64,000 nt of DNA from Ruminococcus sp. AM36-2AA (GTDB lineage Bacteria; Bacillota; Clostridia; Lachnospirales; Lachnospiraceae), in the NCBI RefSeq assembly GCF_003461955.1, contig NZ_QTYB01000015.1, positions 1 through 64,000 of the forward strand, read 5' to 3'. Shown here in pieces: positions 35,957 to 44,749 of the stretch. Below the pieces are notes generated by a model. That model saw nothing but the letters and a program-made list of their open reading frames with translations. It did no database searches and had not been told where the DNA came from. The number at the start of each line of letters is the position of its first letter. Position 1 is the first letter of the stretch. A program made the position numbers and the translations under genes.

Positions 35957-36401
35957 ATAAGACAAAATCCTTACAGTCTCTGGGCTGTACCTGGATCGCC
36001 AGGTAACAGTCTGCCACATGTTCCTCATTCATATCCAGCGCGTAATCTGCTTTCATCTGAAGATTCTCTTCACTCTCCATAAGCTCCAGGTTTGTGGCGG
36101 CAATTCCCATCTGAAGTGTTCCATACGGTGTGGAATAATAAGTCATATTCTTCTTACCCTGCTCAAATACCATATGGACATTTACCAGACCCTTTTTACT
36201 TACTTCCAGACCTTTCTCTGACATTTTTATGTAATTGATCGTAGGTTCAGCGGTTTCATCGAGAAGTTCCTCATATCTGAGATAATGAGAACCATTGCGG
36301 AAATAATACTGTCCCGCTACGACGATCTCGATCGGCTCCTGGTCTCCCTGTGCGTCCATCATCTGAAGCCCTCTTACATGGATCAAAACTTCTTTTTGCA
36401 T
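35955..36401 (-). CDS. DUF1934-family beta-barrel protein
   Basis: It has 148 residues and is cytoplasmic. Family features are the N-terminal strand EVLIHVRGLQ, VVAGQYYFRNGSHYLRYEE and the central YYSTPYGTLQMGIAATNLEL. The predicted fold is lipocalin-like; the function is unknown. It starts 9 bp after the murI stop, so it lies in the same operon. Confidence 0.85.
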   Translation of the reverse strand: MQKEVLIHVRGLQMMDAQGDQEPIEIVVAGQYYFRNGSHYLRYEELLDETAEPTINYIKMSEKGLEVSKKGLVNVHMVFEQGKKNMTYYSTPYGTLQMGIAATNLELMESEENLQMKADYALDMNEEHVADCYLAIQVQPRDCKDFVL

Positions 36402-36410
36402 TTTTTTCTC

Positions 36411-37232
36411 CTAATATTTCTCAATATCGATCTTCTGTGTTTTCTCTACATTATATGACAGGATGGAATTGGCAAAATCCTTAAATTTCTCGGCAAGATC
36501 ACTTACATAGAAGCGATACGGAAATTCCTCCTGTGCCGCCTCATCACTTGCTAGATCCAGATCTGCCAGAAGCTTCTTCAGTTCCAGTGCAGTCTCATAG
36601 GCCGGATTCACAAGTCGGACATCCTCCCCCATGATCTTACGGATCGTAGATCGCAGAAGCGGGTAATGTGTACATCCAAGAATCAGTGTGTCGATCTCCT
36701 GATCCTGAAGTTCCTTCAGATATCTTCTTGCAACCTCTTCTGTGACAGGATCATGATACCATCCCTCTTCCACCAGCGGTACAAAAAGCGGACATGCTTT
36801 CCCTATCACGGTGATCTCCGGATCCAGCTCCCTGAGATAGGAAGCATGGATACCGCTGTCTACCGTACCTACTGTGCCAATGATCCCTACTCTCTTGTTC
36901 CTGGTCTCCTCAGCAGCCACTTTAGCACCGGCTTCGATCACTCCGAGAATAGGGATATCCAGTTCATCCTTTACCGCATCCAGAGCAAAAGCACTGGCTG
37001 TGTTACAGGCTACAACAATGGCTTTTACTTTCTGTTCCTGCAGAAAATGAATGATCTGGCGGGAATAACGGATAACTGTCTCTCTGGACTTACTTCCATA
37101 TGGAACCCGGGCTGTATCTCCGAAATATACAATTTTTTCGGACGGCAGATTCCGCATGATCTCACGGGCCACCGTCAATCCTCCGATACCGGAATCAAAC
37201 ACACCAACCGGTGCGTTTCTGTCTATATTCAT
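36411..37232 (-). CDS. murI: Glutamate racemase
   Basis: It has 273 residues. It converts L-glutamate to D-glutamate for peptidoglycan. The first half has GVFDSGIGGLTVAREIMRNL, YFGDTARVPYG and the first catalytic Cys in VVACNTASAFAL. The second Cys is in LILGCTHYPLLR. Length and spacing are standard. It precedes the DUF1934 gene (9-bp gap) and follows the germination genes in the same direction. Confidence 0.95.
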   Translation of the reverse strand: MNIDRNAPVGVFDSGIGGLTVAREIMRNLPSEKIVYFGDTARVPYGSKSRETVIRYSRQIIHFLQEQKVKAIVVACNTASAFALDAVKDELDIPILGVIEAGAKVAAEETRNKRVGIIGTVGTVDSGIHASYLRELDPEITVIGKACPLFVPLVEEGWYHDPVTEEVARRYLKELQDQEIDTLILGCTHYPLLRSTIRKIMGEDVRLVNPAYETALELKKLLADLDLASDEAAQEEFPYRFYVSDLAEKFKDFANSILSYNVEKTQKIDIEKY

Positions 37233-37291
37233 TGATCTTATTCTCCTGAAATAATTAATCGAGCGCTATAATTACTCGTTGGAATATTGTA

Positions 37292-37537
37292 TCACCAATC
37301 CAGCGCTTTCGCAAGCCAGAAGGAAATCTTCACCGGCTTATTTTCCCCGTTATCCTCCACTTTTTCAAAACAGAATTCCGGATAGATGGTTCCCCACCAG
37401 GCATAAACCTTTGGATCCCGGGAAGAAAATGTGTCCTGTGCTCTGATACCGCCTGCAAGGATCATCGACACGAGCAGAATGGCCCATCCTGTTCTTTTTA
37501 ATATATGAATACGACTCTTTATCTTTATATGCTCCAT
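37292..37537 (-). CDS. Small single-pass or secreted protein at the end of the ger operon
   Basis: It has 81 residues. A basic N-terminus (MEHIKIKSRIHILKRTG) is followed by one hydrophobic segment (WAILLVSMILAGGI) and about 50 outside residues with YAWWGTIYPEFCFEK. AGGAGG lies 8 nt before the ATG, so it is translated. It lies 106 bp after the GerAB-GerAC fusion gene. I recognise no family. An accessory germination subunit is possible but unproven. Confidence 0.6.
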   Translation of the reverse strand: MEHIKIKSRIHILKRTGWAILLVSMILAGGIRAQDTFSSRDPKVYAWWGTIYPEFCFEKVEDNGENKPVKISFWLAKALDW

Positions 37538-37643
37538 GAGTAAAACCTCCTGCCAAAATCTTCTTTCTGATAATCCTGTCCAAAGATGATGGTACCTGCC
37601 ATCTTTTTAAGAATATCTGCATTATTGACAGTTTATCGCCTGT

Positions 37644-39329
37644 TTATTCAGCACTTCCATAATCCACTTCCAGAAGATCCCCATTTACCCATACAGAAGG
37701 AATCCATGGTAATGTTCCGTCCTGGTAAAACTGATGATATGCCTCTCTCAAAGTCACTCCTTTTTTCTGCTGCCCGGTAGTACGGTTCTCCTGGATTCCC
37801 TGAAGATATTCACCCACAGAACTTTCCTCTGCTCCCTTCCAGTGAAAAACCTCTCCCAGCATTCCGGTCCGGAACATGTACACATCTTCGCCTACATGTT
37901 CTTCCTGCTTCAGATATTCGAGAAAAGCCTTTCTGTTTTCTTCTGTCAGCATGCTCTCATCCAGAATCACTACCTGAAGGTGTCCCAGATCCAGAAATTT
38001 TTCCTGGGAACGATTGTAGACTTTCTCGATTTCCTGAAAATTTCTGCCCGCAAGGGTCAGTACGGAAACCGGATCTTCTTCCGGCTTTTCCTGCCCGGTG
38101 GTCACATTCATATCCGGCATGGCATACTTCAGCACAAAGCCTTCTTCCGAAACGCCGGCCCCCAGTGCCAGCGGATACATCCTTTTTTCCGGTTCCACAG
38201 CCGCACACCCGGTTCCCATAAGGCTTACAAAGAAAAACAGGCTCACAGACAACGCTTTTTTCTTCCAGCGGCCTTTATTTTCCACACTGAGAAAAATCTG
38301 GATCACAAGAAGCAGCGGCACAAAAATATATGCCAGATACCATCCATAATACTTTTCTATCCCGGCGCCGTTTCTTTCGTAGAGCGAAAGGATCCACCCT
38401 GCTGCCGGAATCCAGTACCGTCCACTTCCAAGCTTTGTTTTTTCCGCAATCTGATTCCCGTAATGAAAAAGACTTCCCAGAGAAAAAAGAAGCCCGAACA
38501 CCAGAAATCCCATCCAGATCACATCAAATCTTGCCAGCACATTTCCCGGAAGATCTGCCCCGTCCAGAAGAGGCAGCACCGGATATGTTTCCGCCAGAAG
38601 CCTGTTTTTTCCAAATACAGCAGGAAGCAGAACCTGCATACCAAGGACAATTCCACACACGGTAAGAAAGGCCAGGATCACCGGCTTTCTGGCACTTCCC
38701 TGTTTTTCTACTTTTTCAAGCCCAAAAGGCAGAAGCCCCACTCCGGAAAAAACACAGAGAAATGCATACACATCCCGGATCATCCATTTCCCGGAAAACC
38801 TGCTACCGGTACCCTCCACGGTTTCCAGAAAATATTCCGCTTTTCCCTGTCCTGCACTCAAAATCATAAGAAGGAGAATCCCTGCCAGAAAAATTCCACC
38901 GGAAATTTCTGCAATCCTTCCTCTTCTCTGCATTCCCCGGTGCGTTCCCAGACTGCATGCTGCCACAGCAAGCAGAGACAGCCATTTCCCGGAAATCCCG
39001 CTGATCAGACTCTGTGGAATTACTTTTGCAAGAAGATCCGCCAGAAAAGCCGCACTTAAGATTACATATAAAAGAAAAAACAGTCCAATAAACCGTACAG
39101 TAATATTTCCTGTCATTCTGGAAAGTTCTCCATAAGCAGGAGCAAGACGGATCAGCCAGATCACATAAAATGAAAGAAGCACCGCCGCCAGGATCGTCCC
39201 TGCCATAGCATTCACTCCCAGCATTTCTCCGTTTTTAAAAAGGCACAGAAGAAAAGGCGCCGGAAACACAAGTATGATCTGCCGGAAAAGCTGTCTGTGG
39301 GAAATCCTGTTGTTTTCTGCAAATCTCAT
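37644..39329 (-). CDS. Spore germination fusion protein: GerAB-type permease joined to GerAC-type domain
   Basis: It has 561 residues. Residues 1 to about 350 form a GerAB/endospore germination permease with about ten hydrophobic helices. A further hydrophobic segment then ends in a lipobox-like VSLMGTGCAAVEPEKR (about 385-400), exactly where a free GerAC lipoprotein would begin. About 170 residues like the N-terminal GerAC domain follow (YPLALGAGVSEEG, FLDLGHLQVVILDE), so the GerAC part is roughly half normal length. The ATG at 39329 overlaps the gerAA stop (ATGA); AGAAAGG lies 9 nt upstream. With GerAA it should form the germinant receptor in the spore inner membrane. Confidence 0.8.
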   Translation of the reverse strand: MRFAENNRISHRQLFRQIILVFPAPFLLCLFKNGEMLGVNAMAGTILAAVLLSFYVIWLIRLAPAYGELSRMTGNITVRFIGLFFLLYVILSAAFLADLLAKVIPQSLISGISGKWLSLLAVAACSLGTHRGMQRRGRIAEISGGIFLAGILLLMILSAGQGKAEYFLETVEGTGSRFSGKWMIRDVYAFLCVFSGVGLLPFGLEKVEKQGSARKPVILAFLTVCGIVLGMQVLLPAVFGKNRLLAETYPVLPLLDGADLPGNVLARFDVIWMGFLVFGLLFSLGSLFHYGNQIAEKTKLGSGRYWIPAAGWILSLYERNGAGIEKYYGWYLAYIFVPLLLVIQIFLSVENKGRWKKKALSVSLFFFVSLMGTGCAAVEPEKRMYPLALGAGVSEEGFVLKYAMPDMNVTTGQEKPEEDPVSVLTLAGRNFQEIEKVYNRSQEKFLDLGHLQVVILDESMLTEENRKAFLEYLKQEEHVGEDVYMFRTGMLGEVFHWKGAEESSVGEYLQGIQENRTTGQQKKGVTLREAYHQFYQDGTLPWIPSVWVNGDLLEVDYGSAE

Positions 39330-40831
39330 AATCCTTTTCCTTTCTGCCTCCACGGCTTTGTCCGCAGTCTGCGCTTCTGGTCATCTCTTGCATACAACGG
39401 CCGGAATTTCCGTTTCCGGAATGGCTGGCGCAAAATTCTTCCTCCTGTTTCCGCCTGGCCGTTTTTTTCTACAAAGGGTACCAGATATGGGACACCAAAA
39501 CTTAAAAGTCCTGCCAGATGTGCCGCTGTCAGATACAGTCCCAGCACAATTCCGAAGATGCCGAGGTATCCTCCCAGAAAAAGAAATCCATACTTCAGAA
39601 GCCGGAACGCAGACGCAAATTCCTCATTGGGGATCGCCAGAGATCCAAGCGCCGTTAATGCCACAATAATTACCACCACGGGGCTTACCAGATTAGCCTC
39701 CACAGCTGCCTGTCCAATAATCAGGCCTCCAACAATCCCGATGGCATTTCCAAGAGTTCCGGGAATCCGTACGCCCGCCTCCCGGATCAGCTCAAAAGAC
39801 AGCTCCAGAAACACCAGCTCCACCACGCTGGAAAACGGCACTCCTTCCCTTGCCTGTGCAAAAGAAAGGATCAGATTGGCCGGAAGGATCTGGGTGTGAA
39901 ACCGTATCACAGCCAGATAAAGTCCCGGAAGCAACGTTGCCACAGCCATGGCCAGATATCGCAGCACACGCAGGAATGAAGTCATTTCAAAACGGTTATA
40001 CCAGTCCTCGCTGCTTTCCATAAAGCTGTTAAACGCACCTGGAATCACCAGTGCCACCGGTGAATTGTCACAGAGCAGCACGGCTTTTCCATTGAGAAGT
40101 TCCTGTGCCGCCCGGTCCGGACGTTCGGTTGTCTGAAACTGTGGAAAAGGCGAATACCAGGCTTCTTCTGTCAGCTGCTCCAGCATTCCGCTGTCCAGGA
40201 TTCCATCCACAGTAAAAGATTCCAGCCGTTCCTTCACCGCAATCAGAAGTTCTTCGTGCACCAGATCTTCCACATACAGAAGCTGCACCACCGTGTTGGA
40301 ACGCACCCCGATATTTTGCTGTTCCACTTTAAGGCGGGTATCCCGGATCCGCTTCCGTACAAGGGCCGCATTGGTTTTTACGCTGTCGCAGAAGCCTTCT
40401 TTGGAACCCCGCAGCACTTTTTCCGTTTCCGCTTCTGATACATCCAGCCCCGGATAGCCTTTGCTGGATATCTTCATGGCCCTGTCATAACCGTCCATAA
40501 AGAAAACCGCATTTCCGGAAAGAACCGCCCCGAAGACTTCTTCCATGGAAAAAAGTTCTTCCACATCCGCAATTCCGAGACTGTTTCTCCGAATAAATTC
40601 CCGGATCTTTTCTTCCGGAATTTCCCAGAAATGATTGATCATCTTTCCAATGGCAGAATCGTCCAGCATCATGTTGGAAACTGCCACTTCAATATAAACC
40701 ATCAGACAGTCCACTTTATGACCCTCTCCCAGGCGCATGGGCCGGATCAGAATATCATCGCAGTTTTCACAGCGCTTCCGGATATAAGATTCATTTTCAT
40801 GGAGAGATACTGAAATCTTTTTTTCTTCCAC
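39326..40831 (-). CDS. GerAA-type spore germination protein
   Basis: It has 501 residues, normal length. An N-terminal soluble domain (1 to about 265) includes GFCDSVKTNAALVRKRIRD and the family segment TTERPDRAAQELLNGKAVLL. A membrane domain follows (about 290-440) with RIPGTLGNAIGIVGGLIIGQ and AAVEANLVSP. The C-terminus is basic. I chose a GTG at 40831 because AAGGA lies 10 nt upstream and the protein length then fits; the frame stays open to 41020 inside the gntR gene without a site. The protein is the main germinant-receptor subunit. The terminator of gntR lies just upstream, so a separate, probably forespore-specific promoter is expected. Confidence 0.88.
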   Translation of the reverse strand: MEEKKISVSLHENESYIRKRCENCDDILIRPMRLGEGHKVDCLMVYIEVAVSNMMLDDSAIGKMINHFWEIPEEKIREFIRRNSLGIADVEELFSMEEVFGAVLSGNAVFFMDGYDRAMKISSKGYPGLDVSEAETEKVLRGSKEGFCDSVKTNAALVRKRIRDTRLKVEQQNIGVRSNTVVQLLYVEDLVHEELLIAVKERLESFTVDGILDSGMLEQLTEEAWYSPFPQFQTTERPDRAAQELLNGKAVLLCDNSPVALVIPGAFNSFMESSEDWYNRFEMTSFLRVLRYLAMAVATLLPGLYLAVIRFHTQILPANLILSFAQAREGVPFSSVVELVFLELSFELIREAGVRIPGTLGNAIGIVGGLIIGQAAVEANLVSPVVVIIVALTALGSLAIPNEEFASAFRLLKYGFLFLGGYLGIFGIVLGLYLTAAHLAGLLSFGVPYLVPFVEKNGQAETGGRILRQPFRKRKFRPLYARDDQKRRLRTKPWRQKGKGL

Positions 40832-40852
40832 AGATTCACCATCCTTTTCCAA

Positions 40853-40879
40853 TAAAAAAGAGATGCCAGTGGCATCTCT
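40853..40879 (-). terminator. Terminator of the ispE-gntR transcript
   Basis: AGAGATGCC pairs perfectly with GGCATCTCT around 3 nt, followed by TTTTTTATT on the minus strand. It separates gntR from the ger genes by only about 20 bp. Confidence 0.85.
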
Positions 40880-40904
40880 CTTAATATCCCCGGATATCCG
40901 GTTC

Positions 40905-41606
40905 TTATTCTTTTTTCTCGGATTCTCTGGCAGCATTTTCCGCACGGATGGTACGGATAATTGCCATTCTCTGATTCTCCAGATGGTGAAAAGAAATATC
41001 CTGTGCTTTCTGCACATCACCCTCCCGGATCGCTTTTACCAGTTCTTCATGCTCGCTGACAAGGAGATTTCTGGTCTGCTCTTCCTTCAGATATTCCACA
41101 CGGTAGCGGTACATCTGCTCGCGGAGATTATTCAGTACCTGGTTCAGACGCTTGTTATCGGAAGCCTGGTAAATGATCTCATGGAACGCCACATCCGCCT
41201 CCGCAAGACGAACAAGATTTCCCTCTGCTTTTGTTTTCTCGAACTCTTTAGCTGCTACCCAGAGCCGTCCAAGCTCCTCCTCTGTGATCAGCTTACATGC
41301 CTTTTCTATGGCTACATTCTCAAGCGCGATACGCACCTCAAGAACATCGTTCAGATCTTTTTCGGTGATGCTTGCAACCTGGGCTCCCCGGCGTGGGATC
41401 ATCACTACAAGGCCTTCCTGCTCCAGCTTACGCATGGCCTCACGCACCGGTGTTCTGCTGACACCCAGACGCTCTGCAAGAGCGATCTCCAGAAGTCTCT
41501 CCCCCGGTTTCAGTTCTCCTTTCAGAATTGCCTGCCTCAAGGTGTTAAAAACAACATCCCGAAGTGGCAGATACTCATTCATATCCACAGAAAAATCACT
41601 TGTCAT
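40905..41606 (-). CDS. GntR-family regulator, FCD (FadR-like) subfamily
   Basis: It has 233 residues. The N-terminal winged HTH contains RQAILKGELKPGERLLEIAL and ERLGVSRTPVREAMRKLEQE. The C-terminal all-helical FCD domain shows the metal-ligand pattern Asp/His in AEADVAFHEIIYQAS, HEELVKAIREGD and FHHLENQR. FCD regulators sense small organic acids. GGAGG lies 8 nt before the ATG at 41606, which sits 11 bp inside the end of ispE. The two genes are therefore one transcript. A TGTATACA palindrome near the ispE promoter suits a GntR operator. Confidence 0.9.
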   Translation of the reverse strand: MTSDFSVDMNEYLPLRDVVFNTLRQAILKGELKPGERLLEIALAERLGVSRTPVREAMRKLEQEGLVVMIPRRGAQVASITEKDLNDVLEVRIALENVAIEKACKLITEEELGRLWVAAKEFEKTKAEGNLVRLAEADVAFHEIIYQASDNKRLNQVLNNLREQMYRYRVEYLKEEQTRNLLVSEHEELVKAIREGDVQKAQDISFHHLENQRMAIIRTIRAENAARESEKKE

Positions 41607-42477
41607 TTGTAACTCCTCCATCCCTGTTGTAAATATCCGTGGCAAATACTGTTTTTGCCAGTCCGCTCTTTCTGAGACTTCTGGCTGCCGCCGCCATCTT
41701 ATCTCTGTTATCAAAAATACCAAATACCGTTGGACCGCTTCCGCTCATCACCGCTTTCAGCGCTCCTTTTTCTTCCATGAGTTCTTTGATATTTCCAATT
41801 ACAGGATACTGACGGATAATTCCAGGCTCAAATACATTCTCCATTTTTGATGCCATGGCATAAAGATCACCGTCCTCAATATCCCTGATAAGTCCATCGA
41901 TATCCGGATGTTTCCCGATTCCTGCCAGATTGAGATTTTCGTAGGCGGTTTTTGTGGAAACATTGATTCCCGGTTTTCCTACCAGCACATAGCATTCCGG
42001 AACTTTCGGAAGTCGCTTCAGCTTCTCACCGATTCCCTCTGCAAGGGCTGTTCCACGCATGATACAGTACGGAACATCTGCTCCTACCTTCACTGCGCGC
42101 TCCATCAGCTGCTCTTCCGTCAGGCCCAGATGAAACATCCGGTTCACACCTACAAATGCAGCCGCAGCATCAGAGCTTCCGCCTGCCATACCTGCCGCTA
42201 CCGGAATGAACTTGCGAAGTTTAATGGAAAGTCCCTCTTCTATTTCAAATTCTTCCATCAGCATCTCTGCTGCTTTATATACAAGATTTCGGCTGTCAGT
42301 GGGAATAAACGGAAGATTGGTTGTCAGCACGATTCCCGGCCGTTTCGTCTTTCTGATATCCAGGATATCATACATACGGATGGTCTGCATGATCATGCGT
42401 ACCTCATGATAGCCGTCCTCTCTCTTCCCCAGAACATCAAGTCCGAGATTGATCTTTGCCATTGCTTTTAAACGCAT
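41596..42477 (-). CDS. ispE: 4-diphosphocytidyl-2-C-methyl-D-erythritol kinase
   Basis: It has 293 residues. It phosphorylates CDP-methylerythritol in the MEP isoprenoid pathway. GHMP-kinase features: AKINLGLDVLGKREDGYHEV at the N-terminus, the ATP loop PVAAGMAGGSSDAAAAF and the C-terminal motif AVMSGSGPTVFGIF. I chose the ATG at 42477, where GGAGG lies 5 nt upstream; a further in-frame ATG at 42489 precedes that site. gntR overlaps its end. Confidence 0.93.
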   Translation of the reverse strand: MRLKAMAKINLGLDVLGKREDGYHEVRMIMQTIRMYDILDIRKTKRPGIVLTTNLPFIPTDSRNLVYKAAEMLMEEFEIEEGLSIKLRKFIPVAAGMAGGSSDAAAAFVGVNRMFHLGLTEEQLMERAVKVGADVPYCIMRGTALAEGIGEKLKRLPKVPECYVLVGKPGINVSTKTAYENLNLAGIGKHPDIDGLIRDIEDGDLYAMASKMENVFEPGIIRQYPVIGNIKELMEEKGALKAVMSGSGPTVFGIFDNRDKMAAAARSLRKSGLAKTVFATDIYNRDGGVTNDK

Positions 42478-42497
42478 AAGCCCCTCCATTTGTACTT

Positions 42498-42505
42498 TGT
42501 ATACA
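42498..42505. promoter_or_regulatory. Candidate GntR operator core
   Basis: TGTATACA is a perfect 8-bp palindrome between the ispE promoter and start codon. Its form is like known FCD-GntR sites. It is short, so it could be chance. Confidence 0.35.
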
Positions 42506-42519
42506 GTATTTATATGTAT

Positions 42520-42548
42520 ATTTTATATGATTTTTGCAGTCTTTTCAA
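42520..42548 (-). promoter_or_regulatory. Promoter of ispE-gntR
   Basis: The -35 box is TTGAAA (42543-42548), the spacer is 17 bp and the -10 box is TAAAAT (42520-42525). Confidence 0.65.
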
Positions 42549-42591
42549 CAGCAAAATTTTCCAGCTTTTTTCATTTTCTGCTGTTTTTTTC

Positions 42592-44160
42592 TCATTTGAT
42601 CTGTCCTTCTACTTTTTTCACCACAAGAAGCGGTGTTCCCGGAGATGGCTCCTGATTTTCCTTAAGCCCGTTCAGAGTGCAGATTTCTTCAATGGATGTA
42701 TGATATTTTCTTGCGATATCCCACAGCTCATCTCCCGGTTTTACCATATAGATCAGGATTCCCGGCATAGCCTGGATCTTTTTCATATCCAGAGGTTTTT
42801 CTTCCACTTTGTCAATGATAAATACGGGTTCCCGGATGACTGCAAGAAGATTCAGGCCCACTGACGCCCGGATCTCGATCTCATTTCCGTCCGCCATGGC
42901 TGCAGAAAGCTGTTCCAGTTCTGCCTTTAACCGGTAGCTGCTGTCCGGCCGAATTCCTCTCGCTTCCACCACATGAGAAAACGGGATCATGGCCTCCATG
43001 GAGTAAAAAGGCATACTGTCGTTTCCGATAATATACAGGATCTTCAGCATGATCACTCCATCTGCCTGCACTCCGTTTTCCACGATCCTGGTCTTATCGA
43101 TCTTTACTTTTCCCTGGCTGTGACAGAGCTGGAGGATTTTCCCCTGGGTTTCTTTTACCTGAATGCGGTCAGTGATCCGGCATCTGGAGAAATTCCGCAC
43201 CAGAAGTTTTTCCAAAACTTCATTTTTCCCTTCCGGAACGCATTCCCGAAGTGGTGTATACACATCTGTAACCAGTGAATATTCTTCCTCCCGGAAAAAT
43301 TTCATATCCAGTTCCAGCACTACATCAGAAACCAGTATCCGTTCCTCTCCATCTGCATCCGGCTTTACTTCCAGGCTCTGGTGCATCACGGAAACTTCAA
43401 TATCCGGGATCAATTCTTCTGTACAATCCGGACATTCCACTTCTCCTGAAAAAGGAAGTGAATATTCCAGCCACTGTACCGGTGTCTCTGTATCTTCTGA
43501 TTCGTACAGTACAAAAACCGTCAGCTCTCCCCTTGCTTTTACGATGTTTTCTTCCGGTTTCAGATCCAGTCCCCGTATATCCATGGTATACCAGATCAGG
43601 CCGGAAATGTCCGGACGGTTGGAAGCAATGGTATATTCATCCTTAACACGCAGGGTATCTTTTTTATGTACGGTAAGTCCCAGAAATCGGACTGTTTTCT
43701 TTCTGACAGAGATATCCGTAGCATCCAGCGCTACCGGAAGACGAACCTGCTCCGTCTCATCTACTGCTCCATAAAATGTTACCAGTGCTTTGATATTCAG
43801 CTTTCTGGAATGGATCAGCCGGATGGTAAGATCCTCAATCTCCCACTTCAGGCACAGTTTATCTCCATTTACAATGTCTTTCAGGTTCAGTGTTTCCTCA
43901 AACGGCAATTTTGCCGTAATGCTGCTGATAATTCCGTTTTCTTCTCCCACATAAAGAATATCTACCTGCAGATCTCCTCTCAGGATCCCTTTTCCGTCAG
44001 CAAGATGGACATCATCCATACTGATCCTTCCTTTATACTGGATCAGCCTTCCCACATCCGGTTTCGCATCTGGTACATTAAAATCTTCATCAAAGGTGAT
44101 CTGGCTTTTTGCCCTGCTTTTTTCTTTCAGTATCTGCATGATCTCCTTCTTTAATTCCAC
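42592..44160 (-). CDS. DUF3794 (SPOCS) repeat protein with C-terminal LysM domain
   Basis: It has 522 residues with no signal peptide, as expected for a protein acting in the mother cell on the forespore. DUF3794/SPOCS-type beta domains recur along the chain (SRAKSQITFDEDFNVPDAKP at the N-terminus, later KKTVRFLGLTVHKKDTLRVK, and KVKIDKTRIVENGVQADGVI). A LysM domain lies at about 472-515 (MVKPGDELWDIARKYHTSIE). The likely role is spore coat or cortex assembly. The start is a GTG, with AAAGGGG 8 nt upstream. It follows the PrcB-like lipoprotein gene by 27 bp. Confidence 0.85.
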   Translation of the reverse strand: MELKKEIMQILKEKSRAKSQITFDEDFNVPDAKPDVGRLIQYKGRISMDDVHLADGKGILRGDLQVDILYVGEENGIISSITAKLPFEETLNLKDIVNGDKLCLKWEIEDLTIRLIHSRKLNIKALVTFYGAVDETEQVRLPVALDATDISVRKKTVRFLGLTVHKKDTLRVKDEYTIASNRPDISGLIWYTMDIRGLDLKPEENIVKARGELTVFVLYESEDTETPVQWLEYSLPFSGEVECPDCTEELIPDIEVSVMHQSLEVKPDADGEERILVSDVVLELDMKFFREEEYSLVTDVYTPLRECVPEGKNEVLEKLLVRNFSRCRITDRIQVKETQGKILQLCHSQGKVKIDKTRIVENGVQADGVIMLKILYIIGNDSMPFYSMEAMIPFSHVVEARGIRPDSSYRLKAELEQLSAAMADGNEIEIRASVGLNLLAVIREPVFIIDKVEEKPLDMKKIQAMPGILIYMVKPGDELWDIARKYHTSIEEICTLNGLKENQEPSPGTPLLVVKKVEGQIK

Positions 44161-44187
44161 AATTGGTTCCCCTTTCTCAGAATTTTT

Positions 44188-44607
44188 TTACCTGCCGCTT
44201 CCCTCTGTGAACGTTACCGGTTTTTTCTGCCTTGAGGTTTTTATCACAATACAGGGATACGATGGTACTCCGGCTTCTTTCAGATCTTCCGGGCCAAGAA
44301 GTCTTGTAACAAAAAAAAGCCCGTTACCGGATTCTCCAAGTTCTTCCACCTGGATACTGTAACCTCCGCTCATCTGCCGGCCATATCCCTTTACAAGATA
44401 CAGGTCTTCTCCAGTTTCATAACTTAACTGAAATTCTTTTTCCTTTTTTTCTTCCATGATCCGGGAAAGTTCCTCCGGGATATCGGACTTTTCTACCACT
44501 GTATAGGCAATCGGTTTCCGCTCTTCTTCCTCGATCCGGACGAAACGGCAGCCGGAAAGCAGAAAAGCCGTTATTACAGCAATTAGCAGAAAAACTGATC
44601 TTTTCAT
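44188..44607 (-). CDS. PrcB-like lipoprotein
   Basis: It has 139 residues. The lipoprotein signal is MKRSVFLLIAVITAFLLSGC with Cys at 20. The C-terminal half has the pattern of the PrcB C-terminal domain (LVKGYGRQMSGGYSIQVEEL, then SGNGLFFVTRLLGPED and PSYPCIVIKTS). The role of the domain in Firmicutes is unknown. It is the first gene of the two-gene unit with the DUF3794-LysM protein, which suggests a sporulation-envelope role (inference). GAGG lies about 5 nt before the ATG. Confidence 0.75.
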   Translation of the reverse strand: MKRSVFLLIAVITAFLLSGCRFVRIEEEERKPIAYTVVEKSDIPEELSRIMEEKKEKEFQLSYETGEDLYLVKGYGRQMSGGYSIQVEELGESGNGLFFVTRLLGPEDLKEAGVPSYPCIVIKTSRQKKPVTFTEGSGR

Positions 44608-44673
44608 AATCCCCTCTTTTATCAGCAGCCTGCATTACTCAGTATTTATTCTATGTAATCCGGGAAAGATTTA

Positions 44674-44702
44674 TTGCAACTATCGAAAATTCTTCGTATA
44701 AT
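44674..44702 (+). promoter_or_regulatory. Promoter of plsC
   Basis: The -35 box is TTGCAA (44674-44679), the spacer is 17 bp and the -10 box is TATAAT (44697-44702). Confidence 0.7.
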
Positions 44703-44749
44703 GGTGTCAGAATGCAAAACTGCATCACAATATAGAAAGGACAGAAGAC

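Noticed and set aside
37734..39059. Long plus-strand frame opposite the GerAB-GerAC fusion
   Set aside because: It is antisense to a gene with coherent membrane and GerAC features. Its translation is Lys/Gln/His-rich without a fold signature.
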